Positions 51,101-63,842 of a DNA stretch of 64,000 nucleotides are shown piece by piece. The position numbers and the translations under genes were made by a program. The DNA is taken from NCBI GenBank assembly GCA_013365365.1, contig JABVXU010000023.1, positions 124,001 through 188,000 of the forward strand, in the 5' to 3' direction. The stretch is from Cruorifilaria tuberocauda. Taxonomy: Eukaryota > Nematoda > Chromadorea > Rhabditida > Onchocercidae. The notes below the pieces were generated by a model. It worked only from the letters and a program-made list of their open reading frames with translations, was not told the origin of the DNA and ran no database searches. The first letter of the stretch is position 1, and each line of letters starts with the position of its first letter.

Positions 51101-54100
51101 ATCGAAATTTTAATTAGATGGAAAAGTAATTTGAAACTTGGTTACTTAAATCAAAATCAAAGCAAAACTAATATACATCATTTGAAGAACATTCGGAATT
51201 AGCTGTTGATCGTGAACAATTTCTGAATTTAATGGTTAGCGGTACTGACGAATTTCGCTGTAATTTATTTCCACCTACCATCCATGCACTTTCCCTCAAC
51301 TGTAAATAGTCTGATTATGAAAACAAACTGATTTTTAAAGAAGAGGAGTGTTATATGTTTTTACAAAAGGATTTAAGGTAGCAGTCTTTATCAAAATACT
51401 AAATCCAATTTACGCATCTACGGATTAGCAGTATGCCATACAAATACGTTGATATTTTACATTGTTCAAAAACATGTAATGATATATGGCCGCTTTTGTT
51501 ACACTGCAATGGGATACGATATTTTTGAAATAATAAAAAATGTTACTTTATCTAAGTATTGTGAAATTCACTTCAATTTATTTCAATTCAAATTCCAAAA
51601 AAAATTTCAATTACTTCTTGTCCATTTTCTTTAGCGATGATATGAGATCTAGTAGAAAGGTTACTGGAATGTCGAGAAACAATTTGATGTGACTGTTGCA
51701 TATGGCAGTGATTTCCGGACTGTTTCAAACATTCATGCAACAGAATTCCACCCAAATAATCACCCACAGCAAATATTTCACCATTAAAATTTCGTCCAGC
51801 ATTAGAATGCATAAATTGATTGTATGCTTCATTAGCCCGCTGTAATGTATTTCGAACAGCCTGAAAACAGTATTTAATCGAAATTCAACATATACTCATA
51901 TACAGATTGGCAGGTATGATACACTGCCGACTCTACCATTGAGATAATATAAAAGTAATATTTCGAAAGACAAATCAGCAAGCTAATCCATCCTCTTCTT
52001 CATTATGCTTCAGATTTTGGTTACAAATAATTTGTTCAATTTACTAAAAATACTAGCATTTTAATTACTAATTTTGACCGAAATTAAGGCTTGCTAATTA
52101 ATCGACTGTATCATGAGCTGATAAATCTTGTTACGCAACAGTTTTCTCCATCTACTTTAATGTTAGTCTATTTAACACTAAAATGTTGCGATCACTAGAA
52201 ATCCTTTCTTTCAAAATCATTCGTGTCATGAAATAAGCCACTCTCTCACTTGACTTCCACTTTTCAAATCTTTATATCAAATAAAACTTTTTTATTCTGT
52301 ATATTATTTGCTATCATTCCACAAACGCTTTCCATCATTTAACAGTTTGCCTCATGATAATAAAATTTATAATAAATAGTTATAATAAAATTATAATAAA
52401 CTAATAACGAATAATAAATTATGATAAAATTATATCAAAAACATTATAATAAAATAAATTATATTATAGTAATACCAAAATGTTATAACCATAAGAAAAA
52501 AAGCTATCGAGTAGAAATACCATGCATCAAATATAAAGTTGTTAAACAAGTACAAAAGATAGATGTCATCTTTGTAAAAATTCAATTACCAGTCGTCCTA
52601 TCCAGCCCATGTGCACATCAAACAGTAAAACAGTACATGCGCTCTATTTTAAACTTATAGATATCTCTTTGGATCATAAGAAAAGTCTATACCGGATATT
52701 AAACCTATGTCATCACCACATTCGATTTAATGCTAAGTAGAAGAGATTTAAGAGTATATAATTCCAATTATTATGCCAATATGCTAGTTGAATTCAAATA
52801 GAAAGATCTCCTAAAATACTCCAGTTTTCCTGAATCTGTTGTTGCTAACTGTTTAGTCTTCGTGCAGCAAAAATTCGAAAAAGCATTGAATTTCCAGGCA
52901 ATATTTTAAATTTTAATTATTTTAATCATATTTCTCATTTACTTAGCTTCCATCTCACAGCTTAAAGAATTCCAAACAATATCTTTTGCGAACAGTTTTA
53001 TTTCAAAATTTCATATTACTCCACACATATCTTTTTTTCTTTTAACGCAATGATACAAAAAAGTTGTGTGTGGGTATACTACGAAAATATTTTAGAGCGC
53101 GTCATTTGAAAAAAGTTATCAAGTCCTGCTTTTCGAATCTTTACAAGACAAACAAAAAGCGACACATCTATGTGTTTCATGTAAAAATTAACGACTACTT
53201 TGTCTCAAAAACCATTACTGTTGTAGTCTAACTCAAGATAATAATGCAATTCATTTCCATTAGAACAAAGTCTTAAAGTTTTAAAATAATAAGAATTATA
53301 GGTGACAGTAATCCACTTTAAAATGACAGTTTCAAAAATATGAAAAAACGTCTCATTCATTTGATGCATGAAAATATCGTGATTATTCGCATAACCATGA
53401 ATATTTAAACAGTTAAATTTGATTAATTTTTTCCCAACACAATTTTCCCAGGCGAAGACTTTGTAAATCTTAAGCAAGTGTACTACTATGCTATGTATCT
53501 CGATAAGAAATACTTTATTTTTATTACACATCCGCTCAAAAAACAAACCTCAAAATAATATTGCGATGAAGAAAGAAGTAATGCCAGTGATGGATGAACG
53601 AGACCATATGTAGGTGTAAGTGAGATCAAATGTAAAGCTATATCAGCGAATTCTTGACCACATGATACTTGTAAAAAATGAACGTGTCCCTTCAAATGCT
53701 CGTAATCCGCTGATATCTGTTTTTCTATCGTTAAACGTAAAGAATTCGGATCTGTTACATTCTGATCCGTTGAAACCTGGTAGAAACAGGCAATGTAATC
53801 GTTCATATGGGTAATATTTTGGTTATTTCGAAAACAGTAATCGTCCGAAGTAAAAACTACTATTTAACAGTTGGATCGTTATGTTCCTTTTCTTACCAGT
53901 TTTGAATGTTTCTTTGCGTTTTCATTTACATATACAAATATTTCTCTCAATCTCGGACTATGCACAGCCATATATTGCAATGAGATCTGATCGGATTATA
54001 TGTATTTTACGATCCATTGTCTATTTAATCCTTGCATTTCATTACAGCATACAATTTATTTCACATGATTAGTTATATTTTAATCCTTTTCTTGATGACG

Positions 54101-57100
54101 AAAGATAAGTTTCATGATGGTATTTCTTAATCTTTAATGATAGTTATATATGAATGAACCTTAACACTATTTAATTTAAATGGAATGAAATAAACGAATG
54201 GACCCAATGTCTTCCGTTTAAATAACTGATTTTTTTTAGACGATACTACAAGGAGTTTTTTTAAAGACTAATGTAATGCCAAATGAAATAACTGAAATGT
54301 TTGAACCATTAGTGTAGTACAATCTAGAGTGGTGATATTGCTAAAAAGGAAGGACATGACCAAAAGCTTCGAATTTTGTAGCTTCAACCCTAAACTAATC
54401 ACATCTGGTTCATGAAGAAGCCAGGATGTCAATGAGATTAACTGAAGTAAAACAAAATCTTGTTCAAAACTGCATTTCAAACCAATCAAACAATGTTAAG
54501 CAAATCAGTTCTTTTTTATTTGTTTTTGATTTTGAAACTGATCAACTTCACTAATATTTATGCTAAGAATTCGGAAAAGGCTCTTATGTTTTATTAGCAA
54601 ATGAAAAAACATCTGAATAGTAAACAGAAATTCCTGAAATTTTAAACGTAATCTTCAAATTCATAAACTTTTAAAGACCTTGATAAGTAATAGCCCTAAC
54701 ATATTTGTCCGATAAGACTGCTTTATATTGTTTTATACTGTTAATTTTTAGTAGAAAAACATCATTTAAGCTTCTCTGTATGAAACCCGATTTTCAAGAT
54801 TTATGTGCTTAAGTTTAACTCCCATTTTATGTTAAAAATTTTAATCAAAAAACTCACATCTGAGAAAATATCGTCGTAAAAGATAATTACAAGTAAAGAA
54901 GCATCAGATGCAGTATTAGTTGCCATTTTCATATCTTGCTCAATTCGAGGCGATGATAATCTTTCATGATCATCAGTAAGTGATATCTCTGAACTCCACT
55001 TTATCAAAGACTGAGAATCGCCCACAGTCGAAGTACCTTCTACGCAATCGAAATAAATGGATGAAGAAGTAGAAATAGATGAGCGTGCCATCACTTTGGA
55101 TAAATGTTCCGCTGCCTGAAAGGATGAATAAAAAATTTATCTATCGAAAATATAGGCAAAAATTATTTATAAGCCATTGCTACTTTTCTAACAAATTAGA
55201 TGAAGTGTTCCGATCAAATAAAGCAGGCGATATACGAGATCTCTCATAGTGATAACGTCAGATAAGGACCAATGATGCATAGCATCAAACATTCCATTTA
55301 AATCAACTCTTGATATGCCTCCGCTCTTATCTTCCTATCTATAGCATGTATTCGTAATATGATAAGTGATTAATTTATGCGTAAGTAGACCACACTGATG
55401 TATGAATTATAATACAAAATCAAAATACTTAAAAAGATTATTACATCCCGCTCCAATTCTCGTACATCCTCAAGCGTAAGATCGTGCCATTCATCTTGCC
55501 ATACCCAGGCCTGTTTGTGAGCTCTTAGCATTGTATTACGTAGAGCATGACTATGTATCCAACGTTCCGCACGAGTTTGTAAACCCCAAAATCGAAATTC
55601 AACCTGAAACATTGTTTAACGTTATAATTCCGAAATTCGTTTCGTAAAATTTTTGTAAAGTTCATTTCATAAAATTCTTGACATCGACAAAATAAAATTC
55701 CATAGGCCTCAAAGTTTCAAATGAAATTCCGCATTTCTTTTTGGTATTATTGAAAATAATTTGTGGTGGCTAACGTACTTTGCAAAGTTTATATGCACAC
55801 ATAATAGGTTTTCCATTTTTAATGCAATCCTCAATCCAATCTTCTTTGAGCGGACCACGACCAGTCTTTATACTATGGTACAATTTCGGATCTTCCTCAG
55901 GAACATAATCATACGATGACAACGCGTCATTCACAAAATCCATTACATCTACAACTTGAAACTTCATTTATCAACCATTTTCTAGACATTTGTTGAGAAG
56001 AAATGGCACGCCTAAAACTAATTTTGTAAATCACTAATGCCATCATTTTTTGAGTATAAACAACTCATAAATTTAAAAAAAAATGTTTTTCCGGAAATTT
56101 ACCAACAATTCGATTTTTCAATTCATCGTCGGTAAGTTCAAAAATATTTTCTTGAATACCGGCATCATTACAATACTTTGTCTCCACTTCAATATTAAAA
56201 CGATCCAAAAATGGAGATGAATAACGTGTTTTCGTATGAGGATAAGCATTCCAGGCTTCTTCATGTGCTTCCAGTGCATTTGTTGGTAATACGCTACGTA
56301 ACCACACTTCAAAAAAAGAATTCGATGAATGATGTAACCAATCAGTTATTCTTTTATTTGATGCTTTATATATTACCAAGACTCTTGCTTAATGTTAGGA
56401 CTTTTTCCAGAAAAACTCTTTTAATATCTGGAAACTGTTGTTCTCAGACAACATTCAATATAAATGTATTTGATCATGTTCACAGTATTGTTTTGAAAAA
56501 AAAAAAGAATCCTACTCCGTTCGAGCAGCTACGAAGACAGAATATTTGAATAAAGTTCATTTTACAATTCTTCATAATCCATTTGCATTTTATTCATGAA
56601 GTATCTCACCTAATTTTTTCCTCTACTCCACCGACACTTACGAAAATTTCATTAACTATCAAATCACCATTCACTTAACAATTTTCACTACTTAATCATT
56701 CAACTGTCTGATCAGTCTGCCATCCCGCTTTTAAATAGGAGCTAATTCGTCTTTTTTGACTCCGCAAAAAAGCAAAAACGAAGGAAAAGTGCATGAAATT
56801 TTTCAATGACCACATTGCTAGAAAATTTTCACTATTTTCAGATAATATGAAGAGCTAAAGCAAATTAAAATTGACAGCAGATCTTAACTAATAAAAAATC
56901 TCTTTATCCCATTAAATCAATTGTTTGATTCGCGTTTTTCGTTCCAAGGGTCTTCCATCATTTTTGGGTATCATAAAGGGGGAAAACAAATTGAAAATGA
57001 GAGAAAGAGCAATTAAAACCGAATAAAAGTAAATAAGACAAAAAGAAATTGAAATCGATGAGTTTAACTCGATTCTTTTCAAAAACTTGCCCCAAACATG

Positions 57101-59730
57101 CAAGATGAAGTACCGGTATAAAAAAGAAATTTTGAATCCAGTCTAATACCAGTATAACTACCTTGACTGATGAATAGTGATATTAAAGCAGAGATCATCG
57201 GTAATAAAAAATAATATATACTAAACAACCATATTATCTCAATGTTCACAAGTAAGATATTATTACAATACTCTCATATTTTGTGAACTTGATCCATGGA
57301 AAGATAAAACACTTACGCGGAATTTTATTGCCAATATGATAAATTTTAAATGTATATTGACCAGCTCCACCTGGACCATCGATATATGGTTTATTCGTGA
57401 TAATTTCCACACCACTACCTTCACCCAAACTTTCTTGCCGACTTTTTTTCTGCAAATTTCTAATTTCTTATAATAAAGTTTGATCTCAACCATTCCAGAA
57501 AGTGCTACTAGTTTTATCATTGTTCCTCTTTTTTCAAAAAGTAATTAATTTTTATTTTGGAATTTTGCCATAAATATCATCTGTAATGTAATTTTTTTAA
57601 TTCAAATTTTTAATGATGCTGGGAAAAATTTTCCGCTTCTTCTCTATCGGAATTTATTCCAAAATTCTGCTTTTTCAATGTCTACAGAAAATCGTTTAGC
57701 AAACGCAGCTCATTAATATTCCCGAAACACAGATGCATATTTATCGAACGTTTGTTACTCAGGAACGATAAAAATTTGTTTCAGTTCTGGTGTTTCTTTT
57801 CTCGTCTCCACCTCCTGCTCTTCTTCCGTATGATGTTTTCTGCCTTTCAGGATGTCAGATACTGAGGAAAGTTGTACCATAATGTAAACACTAAAGAGCA
57901 ACTCAACAGAAACTTAATATGCGTTATATTTTCAATGGAACAACTTATCAGTCATAATTAAATGACTGCTAGAATTTATTAAAATGTATGATAAAGCAGT
58001 GACTGATTGCAAAAGCTAAAGAGTGCTATTTAGGATGCATTAAATATTTCCTTGAACTAAGGGATTCATAGCAGCAAAAATTGATTTTTTTTTGGATTAA
58101 TTTATAAATACTTAAATCTCCACTTACACTAAATATAAACTTAACAATTACTACCTCATATTTGATGAAAAATGAATTTCTCTGCAGTCTAAAAAATATG
58201 CTGTTCAAGTTTGTCCGCCATCCATTATTTATTTATCTCATTAATGAATAGTTGAATTTAGTAAATTATTATCTAAATTTTAAAAATAACCATAAGAGGA
58301 GCAATTCAAAACGAAGTTTATTTGGTGGGAAAGTTAATTTATAGCCATTTGTTAAATTAAATTTCAAAATACAATAATTTTATGACACATTTCTTCTAGC
58401 ATTTCAAATGTTGTAGTCATATTATCAAGAAACCGCAAAGTTGGGATTTCTAAATTTTGATGACAAGTCAACTTCACGGAACAGCATAAGAATGCGATCA
58501 GTGACTTAAAATCTAAAGCCCAACAATCTTAAGCAATCTGAAGAAAATCCACCATAATTTGCTAACTTCAGAAATAGAAAGAAAAAAATCGCAATATGAA
58601 CTCGAGGTTGTGCTAAATGTGCCGACGATCTCGATATTCAATTATATAAGTTATCTCAAAAGAATTTTTGAAAAATAGAAAACGAAAAAAATTAACATCT
58701 TCAAAGATTAAAAAGCAATCAGTTATGTTCACTGTATACAAACCTACTCTGATTATTTAAATTTTAACAGCTCATCCACAGTTATACTTGAAAAATATAC
58801 TCACCTAGAAATTAAATGGTAAGTCGGGAATAAACACAAGCGAATCGATAAAAAGAAAACCTAAGTTTCTTGAAGAAAAAACGCAATAACTAGTAAATTT
58901 TACAAAATTAAAAAAAAATATAATTTTCTTGGAATCACAATTTATGATTCACCATTTCAATAATGCGATCAATTGCGGGTATTTTTTTGAATTAAACATT
59001 AATAAACAATTTCCTACTTCATGAAAAAATTTTAGGGAAAATAATAACCGAATACGCGTACATAAATTCACTAATAGCATTAGTTGCATAATAAATTTCA
59101 GTTCAAAGAGATTCTACTATAGCACATCCAGTATGGAAAAATTATTTTCCAAAAAATAATTTTCACTCAAATAAATTTGTTACTTCTTGCGACTGAAAAA
59201 TATAATTGTACTTGTACATAAGTCCGGAAAAGTATACTTTTTCAGATTCATTTAAGAATTAGCTAGTACGAGAAACCCTAAAACTTTAGATTTCTGTAAT
59301 TTCGAAATTTCGAAGTATTTAAAAACAAACAGCAGACGCATAGGGAACGAGGAAAAAAAAGTTTTTTCAAGAAAAAATTTCAATATTTCAAAGTTGTGAG
59401 TTTTTTTAAAAACTTGTCAAATTTCCTAAAAACGCTAAATTTTCTCTCATGTATAAAAGATGGTGTAGATTTACTGCATAATAATTGGAAATATATACAT
59501 TTATGATGATTATTTAATGCAGTAAGTAGCATACAAATAATAAACCGATCCTTGAAAGGATGCAAAATCCTAAAAAAGCATATTTGATATTTATCCCCTT
59601 TTCCATTCTAAAATTTAGTCAAAAACAAAATCCGCCCAAAATTAAAATTAACCTGGATCATATAAAGCTGGGCGATACGATATTCGTTAACAGTAAGAGG
59701 TAACAGAATACGATATTCCTTTATCAACAT
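48144..59730 (-). CDS. pitp-1: Membrane-associated phosphatidylinositol transfer protein (PITPNM/Nir2/rdgB)
   Basis: Lipid-transfer protein moving PI and phosphatidic acid at ER-plasma membrane contacts; needed for phospholipase C signalling in sensory cells. Exons in transcript order: 59653-59730, 57317-57449, 56103-56306, 55779-55954, 55445-55603, 54858-55115, 53549-53776, 51615-51860, 51177-51299, 50953-51043, 50670-50832, 50218-50370, 49754-49838, 49372-49581, 48848-49063, 48560-48690, 48144-48462; 990 residues with all phases consistent. PITP domain 1-250 (MLIKEYRILLPLTVNEYRIA, KTGRGPLKEDW, EFRFWGLQTRAERWIH, AWVWQDEWHDLT). An FFAT-like IYFDCVE lies at 270-276. The DDHD region (about 337-671) has GDYLGGILLHE and ILHASYWESDDVAAFIL. 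LNS2 (about 770-950) has VVFSIDGSLTASVS, which lacks the catalytic Asp of true lipins, and ITARPDMQHK. It starts at the same Met as human PITPNM. The exon 10 donor is uncertain by six bases. Its 5' end is divergent from PP4. Confidence 0.94.
51861..53548 (-). other. PITPNM intron 7 (1.7 kb) with an A/T-rich repetitive core
   Basis: At about 52358-52470 the sequence is a degenerate series of TAATAAA-like words. Otherwise AT-rich. No nested exon is seen. Confidence 0.55.
53777..54857 (-). other. PITPNM intron 6 (1.1 kb)
   Basis: AT-rich, flanked by secure phase-0 exons. Open frames inside it are short and do not resemble any family. Confidence 0.6.
57450..59652 (-). other. PITPNM intron 1 (2.2 kb)
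   Basis: Separates the 26-residue first exon from the second; the joint Q-KKSRQES is fixed by homology. As the first intron it is the likeliest place for intronic control elements. No coding exon is recognised. Confidence 0.6.
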
Positions 59731-60269
59731 TGTTTTGATAATGATAGTAGCAGTAGCGTAATTGTAATGATGGTACGGAAGTGATAGCAAACTGAATCAA
59801 AGGATGAAAAAGATATCGGCAGTACGAAGAGACGAATCCTTTTCCAGCAAATGCAGTCAGCTAAACAATCGATAGATTTCTTCCAATTTAATCATCCAAA
59901 TCGCTGGCTGCAAAATTTTCATTTTCCTTTCATTTCTTAACCATCCTTATTTTCTATGCTTTTCAAAGAGATACTTTAAATTATTTGATTTCCATCACTC
60001 AATTTTGAGCAATTTAAAAGTGAAAGTTACTCATATATCATTATCATATCAATTTCCAAGAGAAGAACGAAAACAAATCTAAACAACAGATAAGGAAAAA
60101 GATAACGATGAAGGGAAGGAAGCGGGAGAAAAGGAAGATGAGAAGTAACTGGAAAAAGAAGAAAAGAGAAGGAAGTTATTAAATTATATACTTTGGAATT
60201 AAACAGACTACACTGAATCATGGACAAAAAATGATTAATAAATGATACAATAATATACAGAACATTAGT

Positions 60270-60320
60270 AGAGAGAGAGAGAAAGAGAGCGAAGAAGGGA
60301 GGGAGAGAGAGCGAGAAAAT
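60270..60320. repeat. GA-rich purine tract in the divergent promoter
   Basis: About 50 bases of almost only G and A on the plus strand (GAGAGAGA words, AAGGGAGGGAG), 540 bases upstream of the PITPNM start. It could bind GAGA-type factors or form unusual structure; that part is inference. Confidence 0.7.
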
Positions 60321-61965
60321 GCTTCTTCATGTGGATAACTTAGCTTTTAAGGCTTTTAACTACGTTCGTATCGATATTCTCTTACCCTCTTTAGACATTT
60401 CCTCCTGTAATATTTCCCTTCGCATTCTTTTCTCTTTATCAATCCACAGTTTTCCTCTTCTTTTTCTTTACTTTTTCGTCTGAAACTCAATAACAAACAG
60501 AATCTTTTCTTTTTCATATTTTCAGACTTTTTTCAACTAATATGAAACCTTTTTGTTATAGCTTAAAGCTAAAGTGAGATTCAGAAGAAAGGAGAATGCA
60601 AATATTTATCACATAATATTTCGTGCGTAATGCAAAGAAGAAAACAAATTAAAAGGTTTCTCTCTTCTATCCATTCCAAATTTCCCTGAATGTTTTTTCT
60701 CTGTCAACTTTTGGTTCACTCTTTGCTAATTCTTCCACAAATGGATAAATACTTTGTGCACACCATGAAGGTGAAACTGAAAAAACACACGTCCATGTTT
60801 TCTTTGTCATTTCGTCTTTCTCATTTATCGCCTTTAACTTCTTGCTTCCTCACAAAAAAGGATAAATGAGAAAAACTAGTCTGAAAAACCATCAACAAAA
60901 TAATTATCGAAAAACTATAACATTATATAACCATTCATTTTACGTAGACAAAATACAATGTGTTTATGGTACGAAATTATCATTTACATTACCTAACATT
61001 CATAAAAAGATGAAAGAGAAATATTTTTTAAATTTAAGCTAGTCTTCCCATTTTGATTTATTTGCACCAATTTATTGCATTATTTTCCTTGATTTTATAC
61101 TGTAAATTATTATGGGTATGTGATAAGTTTTTCATTTTTGATAATTCCTGTGATTATTTTACTCAAAAAATAGACCTTGATCCATTTTCGGTAGATTAGT
61201 ACAGAGGCATACATATACAGAATGTCAACCAAATAAGCAGCAGTAAACTAGAGAGAAAAGAGGAATACACCAACATCTCCATCATTTTGAAGTAATTCAG
61301 ATGCGATTAAACGAAAGAAGCAATGAAAGTTAAATAAATTGGAAAAGAAAGAAGGAGGAAATACAGGGAAAATTGAAAATAGAAACTATATCAGAGATCA
61401 TCCTCTAGCTTATCAATCACTACTGACGGTTTTACATATATCTTAGGAAGCTATTGGTTAACTTCGATCCCATCCCTGTCTTCAGATATCCACAAACTTA
61501 TTACCTGACACATCTGTCAAAGATCGATTCGTTTACTAGATATCTTCCGGAATAACGGATGCCAATCGGCCAACCGGAAAAAGAGGCATATACTCACACC
61601 AACACAGTACTTCTAATTTCATTGAGCTTCAATGGCCGAACCGCTCCTTCAGACGGACGGGCTGCAAATTCTGATTCCTGACCGACCTATTTAGAGATTG
61701 GAGTTTGTGACAAGTTTCGTAGCTTGAGTTTCTGATTTCTAATTTCCATCACAGGTGATTTCAATTTCAGCCTTTTTTTCCAATTATTTTGAGTAATTTA
61801 ATTTTATTCATTCGGGAATATGGAGTTTATTCGATAAATTAGTTTAGAATTTCTTGCTTAGTGAAACTAACGATGTTAAAACTGATATTTTTGCTTATGT
61901 TTTTACTGTTTTCCTAAAAATTATGTTACTTCATGTACACTGTTATTGGTGCATTAATTATTTGT

Positions 61966-61976
61966 ATTTATTACAG
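61966..61976 (+). promoter_or_regulatory. Candidate spliced-leader acceptor of the PP4 gene
   Basis: TATTTATTACAG ends at 61976, 14 bases before the first ATG. A 5'UTR intron is possible instead. Confidence 0.4.
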
Positions 61977-61990
61977 TAGAAGATTTTAAT

Positions 61991-63842
61991 ATGGTAATGA
62001 ATGCGGATGAAACGTTACCTTCGATGTTGCCTTCAACACAAACTTCCGTAACTGTGAATGACTTAGATAGGTTGACATTAGCATCCTTTAGATTGTATGA
62101 AAACGGAATATTCATCGAAAAGACAAATGTTTTTATACATAATTCAAAATATGAAGATCTATCTTTATTACGAAGACATCTTTTTCTTAACAACTTACAC
62201 GATGATTTTATTTGTAATAATTTCTAGAGATAATTTTAAGGCAGATTGAAACATTGATGAGATGTGAATGTATCTCGGAGCAAGAAGTAAAATCTCTCTG
62301 TGCCAAAGCACGGGAAATCCTTCTCCAGGAAGGCAACGTACAAGTAGTCGATTCTCCTGTTACGGTGATCTTTTTTATTTGTATGAACTTCTTGAATTCT
62401 TCAATTTTGACTGAATTATTTCATAGTAGTCTTGCATGGTACCAACATTAATATGTTATGCGATTATTTTTGTGATATCTAATATGTAATGCATATTTTA
62501 GAAATATATATTTTGGTCAGTTATGTTATATTATAAAGCTAGCGAATTTAGTTAGTAATATAATACTTATTTCTTCATTCTCCTCTGAGGCTTGAACGGA
62601 GTAGAAAATTTAACAATCAGTATTTATGTTTTCATGCTTAGAAAATGAAAAAAAAACTTCTCTTGCATTAGAAAGATATTTAGATATGTGGCGATATCCA
62701 TGGTCAGTTTTATGATTTGATGGAATTATTCAGGGTTGGTGGTCAGGTTCCTGATACTAATTATCTTTTCCTTGGCGACTTTGTTGATCGTGGTTTTTAT
62801 TCTGTCGAGGTAACTTGTTTCATTATTCATTTATTCTTTGATTACCGTGATCGAACTGCAGTTTTTCTTCACATTTCTAACGCTTTTTATAATTTTTAAA
62901 CAAGATTGTAAATAATGATGAAACTAAGTTCAATTATATTTGATGAACCATATATTCAGTTTTGCCTAGACTTTTTCAAACTGTTACCTAGTATTTATTG
63001 CTTTTTAAGATAAATACTAAGCCTAGTGCATTCCGTTTCTAGCTTATTCATAATTTTTTATCTTTCAAGTAGATTTCATTTCTCAATTAAAACTAGCTTT
63101 TACATTTAAGCATTGAAGTCAGGGATTAAACAAGTTTGTTTCCTATAAAATAATCTTCGTCATTGTCGGCTTTTTCTAAACTAAACTTATATTTGGATAC
63201 ATAGTTATTTTATCCAATACTCGCTTGGCTTTAATTTTTCAGACATTTTTGCTATTGTTAGCCTTAAAAGTGCGATATCCTGATAGGATGATGTTGATAA
63301 GAGGGAATCACGAATCTCGGCAAATTACTCAAGTATACGGTTTTTATGACGAATGTTTGAGGAAATACGGTTCATCAGCCGTATGGAGGTAACTTGTTGA
63401 TTTGACCTTTTATTCACCTAAAAAAAGGAAAGCTGGCAGGCTTCCATCGTAGCATTAAATGCACATTTTTCCTTGAATTTTGTGCTATAAATGACTGTTG
63501 GTTCAGGTGTTGTACTGAAGTATTCGATTGTCTAAGTCTTTCTGCAGTCATTGCGGGTAAGGTATTCTGTGTCCACGGTGGTTTATCGCCATCAATACAA
63601 AATCTTGATCAAATTAGGACAATCGATAGGAAGCAGGAGGTAAATTCAGTGCATTTATATTATGTTACGTACATTTCCTGAAAAATGTTTTTAAATAACT
63701 ACTCAGTAGTTGAAATCTTGGTTTTCAGGTGCCTCATGATGGCCCAATGTGTGATTTGTTATGGTCAGATCCGGAGGAAAGTGTCGGTTGGGGTGTTAGT
63801 CCTCGGGGTGCAGGTTACTTATTCGGTTCTGACGTTGTTAAA
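61991..63842 (+). CDS. pph-4.1: Serine/threonine protein phosphatase 4 catalytic subunit (partial, 3' end outside window)
   Basis: PP2A-like phosphatase that acts in centrosome maturation, meiosis and DNA repair. Exons seen: 61991-62070, 62241-62364, 62684-62809, 63243-63388, 63507-63639, 63729-63842, then a GTTAGT donor. The rest lies beyond 64000. Metal-binding and catalytic motifs are intact: [34 protein letters not shown]. The PP4 (not PP2A) signature is clear in [45 protein letters not shown] and [17 protein letters not shown]. Compared with human PPP4C the N-terminus is about 18 residues longer ([14 protein letters not shown]...), as I recall for C. elegans PPH-4.1. A second in-frame ATG at 61997 could also serve. 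Exon 2 uses a TTTTAAG acceptor. The missing part should carry the C-terminal DYFL tail. Confidence 0.95.

Larger units (their letters stand above)
59731..61990. other. Divergent promoter region between PITPNM and PP4
   Basis: 2.26 kb between two genes that start in opposite directions. It holds a GA-rich tract (60270-60320) and a more GC-rich block at about 61560-61700 where both strands have short open frames. I could not turn that block into a convincing exon. An untranslated first exon or a regulatory block are the simplest readings. Confidence 0.5.

Noticed and set aside
55636..55681. Near-duplicate of about 20 bases (TTCGTTTCGTAAAATTTTTG and TTCATTTCATAAAATTCTTG) in a PITPNM intron
   Set aside because: Only two imperfect copies in AT-rich intron sequence; too short to distinguish from chance slippage.
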